A stretch of 64,000 bases of DNA from Streptomyces sp. M92 (GTDB lineage Bacteria; Actinomycetota; Actinomycetes; Streptomycetales; Streptomycetaceae). Position 1 is the first letter of the stretch. Every line of letters starts with the position of its first letter. Location: positions 62,001 to 126,000 of the forward strand of contig NZ_CP101137.1 of NCBI RefSeq assembly GCF_028473745.1, in the 5' to 3' direction. Below are positions 35,723 through 44,117 of the stretch, one piece after another. A program made the translations under genes and the position numbers. A model generated the notes under the pieces. That model was not told where the DNA came from and did no database searches. It saw only the letters and a list, made by a program, of their open reading frames with translations.

Positions 35723-36830
35723 ACGGCCGCCAGTCGCCGAGGTACGCCTCCCGCGTGTGGGCGGCGGCCTCGGCGCGGGTGAGCTGGGGCCGGTTCTCCG
35801 GCACGGTGACCGCGGCGCCCGGTCCGGTGTTGCGGTACTCGGCGAACCGCTGCTCCTGCCAGGGGTGGGCGTCCCGCATGTTGGCGTACGGCGCCACCGC
35901 GTCGATGCCCGCGCCGAGGCGCGTCTCGCGCACGGTGAGCATGGGGCGGGCGGTGGTGTCGGAGCTGGGCACCCAGGGGCGGGCCAGCTTGTAGTAGCCG
36001 TCGGGGGCCTCGCTGGTGATCCGGCCCCGCGTCACCAGGTAGCCGCGCGGGTTGGCGCCCGCGGTGGACGGCGCGAAGACGAAGCCGTACGGGGCGCCGG
36101 ACAGGTCGGTGCGGACCAGGGTGCGGAAGTGGCAGTCCTCGTACACGGCCGTGGCCCGGCCGAAGACGAAGTCGACGTCGCCCTCGACGTAGCAGTGGGC
36201 GAAGTACTGGCGGGCGAAGTGGCCGAGGTCGCGGGTGTCGGCGTAGAGGGTGTCCTGGTGGCCGAGGAAGCGGCAGTGGTGGAAGGCGCTGCGGTCGCCC
36301 TGGACCTTGATGGCTACGGCCTGGGTGCCGCTGAGGCCGGGGTGGTCGGCGCGCAGCCAGTCGTTGGCGAAGGTGATCCGGTGGGCGGTGAAGCCGTCGG
36401 CCCGCACGGTGGTGGTGGCCGACCCGCTGGTGCCGTGGTTGCCGGAGCCGTCCGGCTTGGGGGTGCCGGCCGCGTTGTCGTAGACGATGACGACGTCACG
36501 GGGGTCGTGGGAGGCGCCGATCCAGGTCGCGTCGGTGCGGTCGGCGGCCACGGACACCGTCTCGCGGTAGGTGCCGGGTGCGAGGACCAGCGTCCAGCCG
36601 GGGCCCTCGGCCGCGGTCACGGCGGCTTGGACGGAGGTGAAGTCGCCCCGTCCGTGCGGGTCGACGTACAGGGTCTTCGGGGTGCGGCGGTCGGCCGGCG
36701 AGCCGTACCGGCCGAACGGGCGCGGGCGACGGGGGCCGGCGGCGGCCGGGCCGGCCGCGAGGCCGACGGCGGCGCCCGTGGCGGCGGTGGTCAGGAGGAA
36801 GCCTCGGCGGGACAGGGCGGGTCGGGGCAT
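35706..36830 (-). CDS. secreted pectinesterase (pectin methylesterase, CE8)
   Basis: A 374-residue right-handed beta-helix enzyme that removes methyl esters from homogalacturonan. A twin-arginine signal (SRRGFLLTTAATG) and AAA-type cleavage region open it. Active-site motifs are GTQAVAIKV, GHQDTLYAD (Gln192, Asp193), EGDVDFVFG (Asp220) and LARPW (Arg284, Trp286). The family motif GNHGTSGSATTTVRA is also present. The start has GGAGAG upstream. Freed carboxylates make the polymer a substrate for the pectate lyases encoded next to it. Confidence 0.92.
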   Translation of the reverse strand: MPRPALSRRGFLLTTAATGAAVGLAAGPAAAGPRRPRPFGRYGSPADRRTPKTLYVDPHGRGDFTSVQAAVTAAEGPGWTLVLAPGTYRETVSVAADRTDATWIGASHDPRDVVIVYDNAAGTPKPDGSGNHGTSGSATTTVRADGFTAHRITFANDWLRADHPGLSGTQAVAIKVQGDRSAFHHCRFLGHQDTLYADTRDLGHFARQYFAHCYVEGDVDFVFGRATAVYEDCHFRTLVRTDLSGAPYGFVFAPSTAGANPRGYLVTRGRITSEAPDGYYKLARPWVPSSDTTARPMLTVRETRLGAGIDAVAPYANMRDAHPWQEQRFAEYRNTGPGAAVTVPENRPQLTRAEAAAHTREAYLGDWRPYDRRR

Positions 36831-36911
36831 GCGGGTGCTCTCCTTCGGGGCGCGGGAGGGAGGGGAGGGCCGGGGCGGTGCGGGCGCCCCGGCCCGGTTC
36901 GGGGGCGGGCG

Positions 36912-38243
36912 TCAGCGCAGGCGGCCGGCGCCCGCGCCGTGGCCGACGACGAAGGGGACGGCCCAGGCGGGGAGGACCTTGGTGCGCAGGGTGGGTGTCC
37001 AGCCCGCGCCCGACTGGAGGGTCTCGTCCGGGATCTGGGCGTTGTGCACGGCGATCAGGTCGACGGAGCGGCCGTTGACCCGGTTGTGCGCGGCGGTGAC
37101 CGGCGCCTCGCTCCACTTCTTGAGCACCTTCGCGGGGCTGACGCCGTCCGGCAGGGTGAAGGCGTTGTGCTCGGCGACGAGCTGGGACTCCTTGCCGACG
37201 CCGAAGCTGTAGGAGTAGTCCTCGCCGGCCACGAAGTGGTTGTTGTAGACGTCGACCTGGCCGAACCGCACCCGGGGCGCGCGCTCGACGAGGTCCTTGA
37301 AGAGGTTGTGGTGGAAGGTCGTCTTCAGGTGGCCGCGGTCGACGGCAGCCGTCGACTCGCTGTCGCTGTTGCCGATGAGGATCGTCTTGTCGTGCTCGGT
37401 GAAGACGTTCCAGGAGGCGGTGACGTAGTCGGCGCCCTTCACGATGTCGAGCTGGCCGTCGTGCTGCTGGTACAGCATGCCGAAGTAGGTGGGCGCGGCG
37501 CTGTCGGGGTGCTCGCCGTCGGTGAAGGTGTTGTGGTCCAGCCAGACGTGCGTCGAGCCGTACACCACGGCGCTGTCGTACTCGGAGTTCCAGTTGCCCT
37601 TGTCCCCGTCGGTGGGGTCCCACTGCGGGAAGCAGTCCACGGGGCTCTCGAAGGTCAGGTTGCGGACGATGACGTTGTCCACGCCCTTGATCTGGAGGCT
37701 GGCGCCCTTGAGCCCGGCGTCGCGGCCCACGCCGATGATGGTGGTGTTGGAGGGAACGCTCGCCTTGATGGACCGGTCCTGCCGCTCGGCCGAGGCACGG
37801 CGCAGCCCCTCGGGGCTGTCGTCGGGCTCGTCGCTCAGGTCGGTCTCCCTGCCCCAGCTCTCCGGTGCGTACTTCTCCAGGTAAGCGTCGAAGTCGTAGC
37901 CGGGCGCGGCGAAGGCCTCGCAGCCCTCGGACACGGCGTCGATCGTGCCCTTCACCTTGACGATCCGCGGCGCGGTGCCCTCCACCGCGAGGGCGGCCTT
38001 GAACTCGGCCCAGGTGGAGACGGTGAAGACGCGCTCCCGGGCGGCGTCCGCCCCGCCGGTGGTACCGGTGCCGTGGGAGGCCCAGCCGTCGTTGGCCGGC
38101 AGGGTCTGCCGGGCGGTGTCGCGGGGGTGGTGGCCGGGGCGGGCCTGCGCGGTGGCGGCGGTGAGGCTCAGGACGAGGGCGGTGCAGCCGACGAGCGCGG
38201 CGGTTCTCTTCATGGCATGCCCATGCCATCTCGATGTGCTCAT
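36912..38243 (-). CDS. secreted pectate lyase, PL1 family (first)
   Basis: About 443 residues. A signal peptide (MKRTAALVGCTALVLSLTAATAQA after a short leader) precedes a PL1 beta-helix with NTTIIGVGRDAGLKG, VIVRNLTFESPVDCFPQWDPTDG, HVWLDHNTFTDG and the catalytic region RAPRVRFGQVDVYNNHF. It cleaves polygalacturonate by beta-elimination with calcium. AGGAGAG (38251-38257) before the ATG at 38243 supports the start; an ATG ten codons in (MKRTAAL) would give a more usual signal peptide. It lies between the pectinesterase and the rhamnogalacturonan acetylesterase. Confidence 0.92.
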   Translation of the reverse strand: MSTSRWHGHAMKRTAALVGCTALVLSLTAATAQARPGHHPRDTARQTLPANDGWASHGTGTTGGADAARERVFTVSTWAEFKAALAVEGTAPRIVKVKGTIDAVSEGCEAFAAPGYDFDAYLEKYAPESWGRETDLSDEPDDSPEGLRRASAERQDRSIKASVPSNTTIIGVGRDAGLKGASLQIKGVDNVIVRNLTFESPVDCFPQWDPTDGDKGNWNSEYDSAVVYGSTHVWLDHNTFTDGEHPDSAAPTYFGMLYQQHDGQLDIVKGADYVTASWNVFTEHDKTILIGNSDSESTAAVDRGHLKTTFHHNLFKDLVERAPRVRFGQVDVYNNHFVAGEDYSYSFGVGKESQLVAEHNAFTLPDGVSPAKVLKKWSEAPVTAAHNRVNGRSVDLIAVHNAQIPDETLQSGAGWTPTLRTKVLPAWAVPFVVGHGAGAGRLR

Positions 38244-38277
38244 GGTGCGGCTCTCCTTTTCCGGAGGTCGGTGGGTG

Positions 38278-39078
38278 TTACGCGAGGTCCGCTGCGGGCC
38301 ATTCGATCCAGGACTCGGGGACCTCCTCGTCCAGCCGGCGCACGTCCCGGTGCGCCAGCACCCGCGTGCGCAGCAGCTCCCGCGCGACGAGCCGGGCGAC
38401 CGCGATCGCACCGGGCGGGTTGAAGTGGGTGTTGTCCTGCTCGGTGGCGGTCCAGTTGAAGTACGCCTTGGTCTCCTCGGCACCGAGCCGCTGCCACAGC
38501 GCGAGCGACAACGCCTGGACGTCGAGCAGGGCCACGCCCTCCTGACGGGCGAGCGCCCGCATCGCCGCCGGGTACTCCCCGTGGCTCGGCCGCGCGTCGC
38601 CCGCCGCGTCGAACCGCCGCCGCTCGACGGGCGTGGCCAGCACCGGCCGCGCCCCGCGGGCCCGCGCCCCGTCGACGTACAGCCGCAGATGGTTCTGGTA
38701 CGTCGTCCAGGGCTCGGTGTAGCGGGCGGGGTCCGCCGCCTTCTCGTCGTTGTGCGCGAACTGGATCAGCAGGAAGTCGCCGGGCCGGATCGCGTCGAGG
38801 ACGACGTCCAGCCGCCCCTCGTCGACGAAGCTCTTGGAACTCCGCCCGTTCACGGCGTGGTTGGCGACCCGGAGCCCCTTGCGAAGGAAGAAGGGCAACG
38901 CCATCCCCCATCCGGTCTCGGGCGCGGCGTCGGCGTATTTCTGCGCGGCGGTGGAATCACCGGCGATGTAGAGGGTGCGGGGGCGGTGCCCGCCGGCACG
39001 TGCGGTACCGGCGGCGGCGACCGCCAGAGGAACGGCCGAGACGGCGGCCGCGGTGACTTGTCTTCGGCTGAGGACCAC
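38278..39078 (-). CDS. secreted rhamnogalacturonan acetylesterase (SGNH, CE12-like)
   Basis: A 266-residue SGNH esterase. The twin-arginine-like signal (LSRRQVTAAAVSAVPLA) is followed by block I IAGDSTAAQKY, block III HAVNGRSSKSF, block IV FAHNDEKAADP and the catalytic pair in DNTHFNPPGAI. These match rhamnogalacturonan acetylesterases, which remove O-acetyl groups from the hairy regions of pectin. The TAA stop at 38278-38280 is 34 bases before the first pectate lyase start, so the two are probably on one transcript. Confidence 0.88.
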   Translation of the reverse strand: MVLSRRQVTAAAVSAVPLAVAAAGTARAGGHRPRTLYIAGDSTAAQKYADAAPETGWGMALPFFLRKGLRVANHAVNGRSSKSFVDEGRLDVVLDAIRPGDFLLIQFAHNDEKAADPARYTEPWTTYQNHLRLYVDGARARGARPVLATPVERRRFDAAGDARPSHGEYPAAMRALARQEGVALLDVQALSLALWQRLGAEETKAYFNWTATEQDNTHFNPPGAIAVARLVARELLRTRVLAHRDVRRLDEEVPESWIEWPAADLA

Positions 39079-39115
39079 GCTGGGTACCTTTCAGAAGGGG
39101 GAAGGTGACTCACCC

Positions 39116-39186
39116 AAGGGGCGCGGGGCTGTATCGATGTGCGGCTCCGCCGCGTGGGCGCGACCAGCCAGGGACGGCCCGCAGCC
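39116..39186. repeat. dispersed GGGGCGCGGGG repeat (family B), copy 2
   Basis: AAGGGGCGCGGGGCTGTATC, then the small hairpin GCGGC-TCC-GCCGC (39141-39153), then GGGCGCGACCAGCCAGGGA. This is the longer form of the element seen at 25534 and 52653. It lies between the acetylesterase start and the binding-protein stop. Confidence 0.75.
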
Positions 39187-39226
39187 CGCGCACAACGGAC
39201 CGCCCCACGGCGAAACCCGGAAAGAA

Positions 39227-40591
39227 CTAACCCATCTGCTCGGTCCACTCCGCCTGCGCCTCGTTCAGCTTCTCGGCCAGGTCGTCCAGAAAGTCCTTCG
39301 CGCTCATCTCATCGAGCAGCACCTTCTGGAACCCCGGCTCACTCTCCGACTTGGACAGCGTGTTCCAGTCCGGCAGGTAGTACGGCAGCTGGACGATGGT
39401 CGTGGACCCGTCGTTCAGCGCGTCCGCCGCCAGCTTCGTCGGCTCCGCCTTCTGGATCCACGCGTCCTTCGCGGCCTCCGTGTTCGACGGCACCTGCCCC
39501 GCCGACTCGTTGAACCGCGAGTTCTGCTCGTGCGACGTGGCGAACTCGATGAACTTCCAGGCGGCCTCCTTGTTCTTGGAGCTCTTGAAGATGCCGAGCC
39601 CGTCGACCGGGTTGGAGACCTGGACCCGCTTGCCGGAGGCGCCGACCGGCTGCGGGATGCCGCGGAACTTCTCGACGCCGAGCGCCTTCACGTGGTCCTG
39701 GTAGGAGCCCAGGTTGTGGTTGAGCATGCCGATCGTGCCGGTGTCCCACTGGGCGGTCATCTTGGCGAAGTCGTTGTTGACGTCGGCGGCCGGCGTGACC
39801 TTCTTGTAGAGGGCCGCGTACTTCTCCAGCGCCTCGACGTTCTTCGGGTCGTTTACCGTCGTCGTCTTCTTGTCCTCGCTCCAGAACGAGGTGATGCCGG
39901 ACTGCCCGTACATGGCGTCGAGCGCCTGGGCGATCGATCCCGACCCGCCGCGGATGGTGTAACCGAACTCGTTCTGGTCCTCGTCGGTCAGCTTCTCGGC
40001 GGCGTCGTAGAACTTGTCCCACGTCGTCGGCGCGTCCAGCCCGGCCTTCTCGAACAGGTCGGTCCGGTAGTAGAGGACGCCGTTGTTGGCGGAGGTCGGC
40101 ACCGAGAACAGCGTGCCGTCGCCGCCCCCGGCCGCCTTCAGGGACTCGACCATGTCCTTGTTGAGCTTGCCGCTCAGGGAGGACTTCGCGAGCCGGTCGT
40201 CCAGCGGTTCGAGGGCGCCCTGGGCGGAGAAGCCGGCCAGCATCGCCGCGCCCACACCGCCGACGTCCGGCAGGCCGCCGCCCTGGATGGCGGTGTCGAC
40301 CTTCGACTGGTACTCGGTGGCGGCGATCCCGACGTACTCGACGTCGATGTCCGGGTTCGCCTTCTCGAAGTCGGCGATGATCTCCTTCCAGACGGCCGTA
40401 CGGATACCGCCGTTGTTGTCCCAGAAGGTGATCTTCCCCGTGCCGCTGCCCTCGGCGCCCTTGTCGCCGCCCGCCCCGCTGCCGTCGTCACCGCAGGCGG
40501 TGGCGGTCAGCGCGAGTACGGCCCCCAGGGCCACGGCGGCGGAGGTCCGGCCCGCGCGCGTGCCTCTGCTGCTGCGATTGCTGATCTTCAT
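39227..40591 (-). CDS. sugar ABC transporter substrate-binding lipoprotein
   Basis: A 454-residue family 1 solute-binding protein. The signal ends in the lipobox LTATAC (Cys near 33) and a Gly/Asp/Ser linker follows. The mature part has KITFWDNNGGIRTAVWKEIIADFEKANPDIDVEYV, SVPTSANNGVLYYRTDLFEKAGLD-like sequence and the C-terminal helix ending EWTEQMG. It should capture mono- or oligosaccharides for the two permeases encoded at 45304-47135, five genes upstream in the same direction. No ATPase gene is present in the locus, so a shared MsiK-type ATPase is likely. The start has AAGAGAG upstream. Confidence 0.9.
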   Translation of the reverse strand: MKISNRSSRGTRAGRTSAAVALGAVLALTATACGDDGSGAGGDKGAEGSGTGKITFWDNNGGIRTAVWKEIIADFEKANPDIDVEYVGIAATEYQSKVDTAIQGGGLPDVGGVGAAMLAGFSAQGALEPLDDRLAKSSLSGKLNKDMVESLKAAGGGDGTLFSVPTSANNGVLYYRTDLFEKAGLDAPTTWDKFYDAAEKLTDEDQNEFGYTIRGGSGSIAQALDAMYGQSGITSFWSEDKKTTTVNDPKNVEALEKYAALYKKVTPAADVNNDFAKMTAQWDTGTIGMLNHNLGSYQDHVKALGVEKFRGIPQPVGASGKRVQVSNPVDGLGIFKSSKNKEAAWKFIEFATSHEQNSRFNESAGQVPSNTEAAKDAWIQKAEPTKLAADALNDGSTTIVQLPYYLPDWNTLSKSESEPGFQKVLLDEMSAKDFLDDLAEKLNEAQAEWTEQMG

Positions 40592-40636
40592 TGGTCGGCT
40601 CTCTTCTTTCGGACGTGCTGGACACGTGGGGGGGGA

Positions 40637-41704
40637 TCAGTGGGTGAGTGCGTGGGCGCCGAGGTGCTTCTGCGGCCCGGAGAAGCGCTTGACCAGCGCC
40701 GGGACGGCGGCCGCCGGGTCCAGCCGGTACGGGTAGAAGTCGCCCGGTTCGAAGGCGTCGCCCCACGCGTCGTGCCGGCCGGTCGTGTTCTCGAGGACCG
40801 ATCCGCGCTGCACCAGTTCCGCGGTGGCGTCCGCCTGGTACGGGTGCTGGACGCCGTCGTAGTAGCTGTTCTCGATGACCATCCGGGTCGCGCCGCGCGC
40901 CCAGTTCCCGTACGTCCACTGCGGATCGCCGTCGGACACCTGGGCGGAGAGGTAGTTGTTGTAGAGGTGCGCGTAGGCGCAGTTGTCGGCGGACGGGTTG
41001 CGCTGCTTGGTGCCGGTGAACCAGTTGTGGTCGATGGTGATCTGGGTGCGGACGTTGTCCGTCCAGCCGATGCCGAGCGCCTTGTTGTGGTTCTCGAACC
41101 GGTTGTAGGAGACGGTGATGTACTCGCTGTCCTTGCGGATGTCGAGCAGTCCGTCGCCCGTCCGCGTGAGGCGGTTGTGGTCGATCCAGACGTGGTGGAC
41201 GGAGTCCATCTGGATCGCGTCGAAGTCGTTGGTCTTGCCGTCCCAGTCGCCCTCGACGTAGCTGTCGCGGATGGTCAGGTTCCGGATGATGACATTGTGC
41301 GTGCCCGGGTCCAGGTGGAGTTCGCCGTGGACGATCTCGCCGGTGTCGCCGACGCCGACGATCGTCTTGTCGGAGGCGACCAGGATGTCCGAACCGAAGG
41401 GCGCGACCTCGATCGAGCCCGCCACCCGGATCACGTACGGCTCCTCGGCCGCCGCGTACTTCGCCAGCGCCGCCTGGTCGGTGACGGTGACGACCTCGCC
41501 GCCCGCGCCGCCGGTGGTGCCGCCGGCGAGGGAGGCGAAACCGTGCGGCCGGTCGGAGTGGCGGGGCGCTGCCGTCCCCTCGGCCGGGACGGCCCGGGCC
41601 TCCCCGGCCGTCCCCAGGGCCAGGGCGGCGACCAGGCCGAGTACGGCGGCCAGCGCCCTGCCGGTGCCCGTGCCCGGCAAGCGCTTGCGACGGAGGTGCG
41701 TCAT
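40637..41704 (-). CDS. secreted pectate lyase, PL1 family (second)
   Basis: A 355-residue PL1 lyase. The signal peptide carries an Arg/Lys-rich start (HLRRKRLPG) and hydrophobic core ending at about 40. The beta-helix has TIVGVGDTGEI, NVIIRNLTIRDSYVEG, HHVWIDHNRLTRTGDGLLDI, VSYNRFENHNKALGIGW and DHNWFTGTKQRNPS, with the Asp and Arg residues of the PL1 calcium and catalytic sites. It is shorter and distinct from the first lyase, so substrate preference may differ. GGGAGAG precedes the ATG. A LacI-type palindrome overlaps codons 6-9. Confidence 0.92.
   Translation of the reverse strand: MTHLRRKRLPGTGTGRALAAVLGLVAALALGTAGEARAVPAEGTAAPRHSDRPHGFASLAGGTTGGAGGEVVTVTDQAALAKYAAAEEPYVIRVAGSIEVAPFGSDILVASDKTIVGVGDTGEIVHGELHLDPGTHNVIIRNLTIRDSYVEGDWDGKTNDFDAIQMDSVHHVWIDHNRLTRTGDGLLDIRKDSEYITVSYNRFENHNKALGIGWTDNVRTQITIDHNWFTGTKQRNPSADNCAYAHLYNNYLSAQVSDGDPQWTYGNWARGATRMVIENSYYDGVQHPYQADATAELVQRGSVLENTTGRHDAWGDAFEPGDFYPYRLDPAAAVPALVKRFSGPQKHLGAHALTH
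41677..41688. promoter_or_regulatory. LacI-type palindrome at the start of the second pectate lyase
   Basis: GCAAGCGCTTGC is a perfect 12-bp palindrome with the AAGCGCTT core used by many LacI-family repressors. It lies 16-27 bases into the coding sequence. A similar site is at 47176-47187. No LacI-type gene is in the window. Confidence 0.4.
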
Positions 41705-41742
41705 TGCGGCTCTCCCAACAGGCGTGCGGATGAGGTCGGTGG

Positions 41743-43275
41743 TTACCGGGGTCCGATCCGGAACCGGGTGAAGGTGGCGGTGCCGGCGTGCCCCTCGCCG
41801 GCGGGCGCGAGCGCGAACAGACCGAGCAGGGCGCCCACCCAGCGCCAGGGGGTGGCGGCGAATTCCCGGCCGGTGGGGCGGTGGCCGTCGCCCAGGTCGC
41901 AGGAGAGGCGGCAGCGCGCGCCGGGCACCGTCTCGATCCGCAGCCGGACCCGGCCCCCGGGGGCGGGACGCGGGTGGTCGGCGTCCCGCTCGGTCTCCGC
42001 GACCGTCTCGGCGAACCGGTGGACCAGGTGCACGGCCCCGTCCGCGTCCCGCTGGAGCCCGATCCAGCGGTAGGCGTCGCCGAGCACCGCCAGCCCGGCC
42101 CGCGCACCCGGCTCCTCGGCGTCCAGGCGCAGGTCGACCTCGACAACCGAGGGGACGCCGGGCAGCCGCTGGGTGAGCACGTTCGGCAGCCGGCGCAGGT
42201 CGTGCGCGTCGGCCGAGCGGACGCAGGCCAGCCGCAGCCCGTCCCCGGAGTGCTGCGTGGCCCAGCCGTCGCGGGGGTTGGCGGTCCAGGACCACTGGCG
42301 GCCGAACCGTCCGCCGGGGAAGTCGTCGTCGGTCGCGGGCGCGGCCGGCGGCTGCGGGGGCAGGGCGGGACGGGCGTGCCCGGTGACCGGGGCACCGTCG
42401 TCGCCCATCACCGGCCAGCCTCCCTCCGCCCAGGTCACCGGCTGGAGGTGGACCACCCTGCCGTACGCCCCGCGCTGCTGGAAGTGCAGGAACCAGTCCT
42501 CGCCGGCCCCGGTGCGCACCCAGCCGCCCTGGTGGGGGCCGTTGACGTCGGTGTCCCGCTGTTCGAGGACGACCTTCTCCTCGTACGGGCCGAAGAAGTC
42601 GCGGGAGCGGAAGGCGCCCTGCCAGCCGGTCTCCACTCCCCCGGCGGGGGCGAGTATCCAGAACCGGCCGTCGTGCTTGTAGAGCTTGGGGCCCTCCAGG
42701 GTGAACCAGCCGGGGATGCGGTCGGCGTCGACGATCACCTTGCCCTCGTCGAGGAGTCCGGTGGCGTCGGGGCGCATGCGGTGGCCGGTGAGGCGGTTCT
42801 TGATCCCGGAGCGGGAGCGGGCCCAGGCGTGCACGAGGTACGCCTCGCCCGTCTCGTCGTCCCACAGCGGGCACGGGTCGATCAGGCCCCTGCCCGCCTT
42901 CACCAGGTGCGGCGCCGTCCACGGGCCCCGGATCCCGGGGGCGTTGACCTGGAAGATCCCGTGGTCGGGGTCGCCCCAGAAGATCCAGAAGCGGTCGGCG
43001 TGGTGGCGCAGGGACGGGGCCCAGACGCCGCAGTCGTGGCGCGGCGTCGCGAAGGCCTCCGCCGGTTCCAGGCGGGGCAGGGCGTGCCCGACCAGCGTCC
43101 AGTTGACCAGGTCGCGGGAGTGCAGGAGGGGCAGGCCGGGGACGCGGCCGAAGCTGGAGGCGGTGAGGTAGAAGTCGTCGCCGACGCGGACCACGTCCGG
43201 GTCGGACCAGTCGGCGTTCAGGACGGGGTTGGTGTACGTGTCCCGGGGCTCGGCACGCGGGTGCTCGGGGGTCAC
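41743..43275 (-). CDS. glycoside hydrolase family 43 (arabinofuranosidase/xylosidase type)
   Basis: A 510-residue two-domain enzyme without a signal peptide. The five-blade propeller begins YTNPVLNADWSDPDVVRVGDDFYLTASSF, where the Asp in the ADWSDPD stretch is the expected base; the acid glutamate is in FTLEGPKLY. From about 340 a concanavalin-like domain follows (DDDFPGGRFGRQWSWTANPRDGWA), as in GH43 beta-xylosidases and alpha-arabinofuranosidases. Being intracellular, it should release L-arabinose (or xylose) from imported side chains. The GTG overlaps the stop of the upstream gene as GTGA. Part of the tight cluster from 41743 to 45307. Confidence 0.88.
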   Translation of the reverse strand: MTPEHPRAEPRDTYTNPVLNADWSDPDVVRVGDDFYLTASSFGRVPGLPLLHSRDLVNWTLVGHALPRLEPAEAFATPRHDCGVWAPSLRHHADRFWIFWGDPDHGIFQVNAPGIRGPWTAPHLVKAGRGLIDPCPLWDDETGEAYLVHAWARSRSGIKNRLTGHRMRPDATGLLDEGKVIVDADRIPGWFTLEGPKLYKHDGRFWILAPAGGVETGWQGAFRSRDFFGPYEEKVVLEQRDTDVNGPHQGGWVRTGAGEDWFLHFQQRGAYGRVVHLQPVTWAEGGWPVMGDDGAPVTGHARPALPPQPPAAPATDDDFPGGRFGRQWSWTANPRDGWATQHSGDGLRLACVRSADAHDLRRLPNVLTQRLPGVPSVVEVDLRLDAEEPGARAGLAVLGDAYRWIGLQRDADGAVHLVHRFAETVAETERDADHPRPAPGGRVRLRIETVPGARCRLSCDLGDGHRPTGREFAATPWRWVGALLGLFALAPAGEGHAGTATFTRFRIGPR

Positions 43276-44117
43276 TGGCTCACCGCCTTCCGTACGAGGG
43301 TCTCGGCGTCGTCGGGGCCGAGGCGGCCGTCGGCGACGACGGTGACGATCCGGCGCACGAGGGTGTCGCCGGGGGCGATCGCCGGCCGTGCGTCGTACGC
43401 GAGGGACGAGCCGACGCCCGGGTACTCCTCGGTGCGCACGAACCACGGGTCGCGGCGGGTGGGCTCGGTGGCCCCGGCGAAGACCAGCGACCAGGTCGCG
43501 CCGGTCAGCGCGAGCCAGTCGGCGCGGCGGCCGTGGACCTCGGGCTCGCCCTCGCGGTCGGCGGTGAAGACCCGGGGGGCGGTGGCCTCCTTGCGGGCGC
43601 GCCAGAAGAAGCCGCCGTAGGCCGCGCCGGGGCGCCCGTTGGTGGCGGGGCTGCCGATGGTGAGGGGGTCCGGGGTGACGTTGGTGAGGGAGAAGGTGAA
43701 GTCCAGCGCCCAGGCGGTGGCGGTCAGGCCGGTGGCGGCGACGGTACGGCGCTCGCGCAGCAACTCGGTACCGGCGGCGACCCAGCGCAGTTCCTCGACG
43801 AAGCCGTCGGGATCGCGGAGCTGGAAGGCGGTGTGCCGCTGGGCGCCGTGGTTGTCCAGCTCGGTCGGCCCCCGGTCGCGTACATAGGTGCGCCCGCCCC
43901 AGAAGTTGTGCCCCTCGACGTCGGGAACGGCGACACCGACGCCGAGGTGATGGAGGTGGTCGGCGGGGCTGAACTCGGTCACGGCCGTGCCGGCCAGGGT
44001 GGTGACCGGGTGCAGGTAGGGGCGTGGGGAGAGCCGGACGGGCAGTTCGGGCCGGGTGACGTAGCGGGCGACGGGGCGGCCCGCCACGCGCAGGACCAGG
44101 GAGTCGTGGCCGGTCAT
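43272..44117 (-). CDS. PmoA-like protein (DUF6807 family)
   Basis: A 281-residue protein of the group annotated as methane-oxygenase PmoA, a name that does not describe function in this setting. Typical stretches are RPYLHPVTTLAGTAVTEFSPADHLHHLGVGVAVPDVEGHNFWGGRTYV, containing several histidines that may bind a sugar or metal, and FFWRARKEA. There is no signal peptide or membrane segment. It overlaps both neighbours (ATGA and GTGA) and always seems to sit with Gfo/Idh/MocA proteins in carbohydrate loci; its reaction is unknown. Confidence 0.75.
   Translation of the reverse strand: MTGHDSLVLRVAGRPVARYVTRPELPVRLSPRPYLHPVTTLAGTAVTEFSPADHLHHLGVGVAVPDVEGHNFWGGRTYVRDRGPTELDNHGAQRHTAFQLRDPDGFVEELRWVAAGTELLRERRTVAATGLTATAWALDFTFSLTNVTPDPLTIGSPATNGRPGAAYGGFFWRARKEATAPRVFTADREGEPEVHGRRADWLALTGATWSLVFAGATEPTRRDPWFVRTEEYPGVGSSLAYDARPAIAPGDTLVRRIVTVVADGRLGPDDAETLVRKAVSQ

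Noticed and set aside
43272..44117. Methane monooxygenase subunit
   Set aside because: The family name PmoA is misleading. The protein is soluble and no other monooxygenase genes are present.
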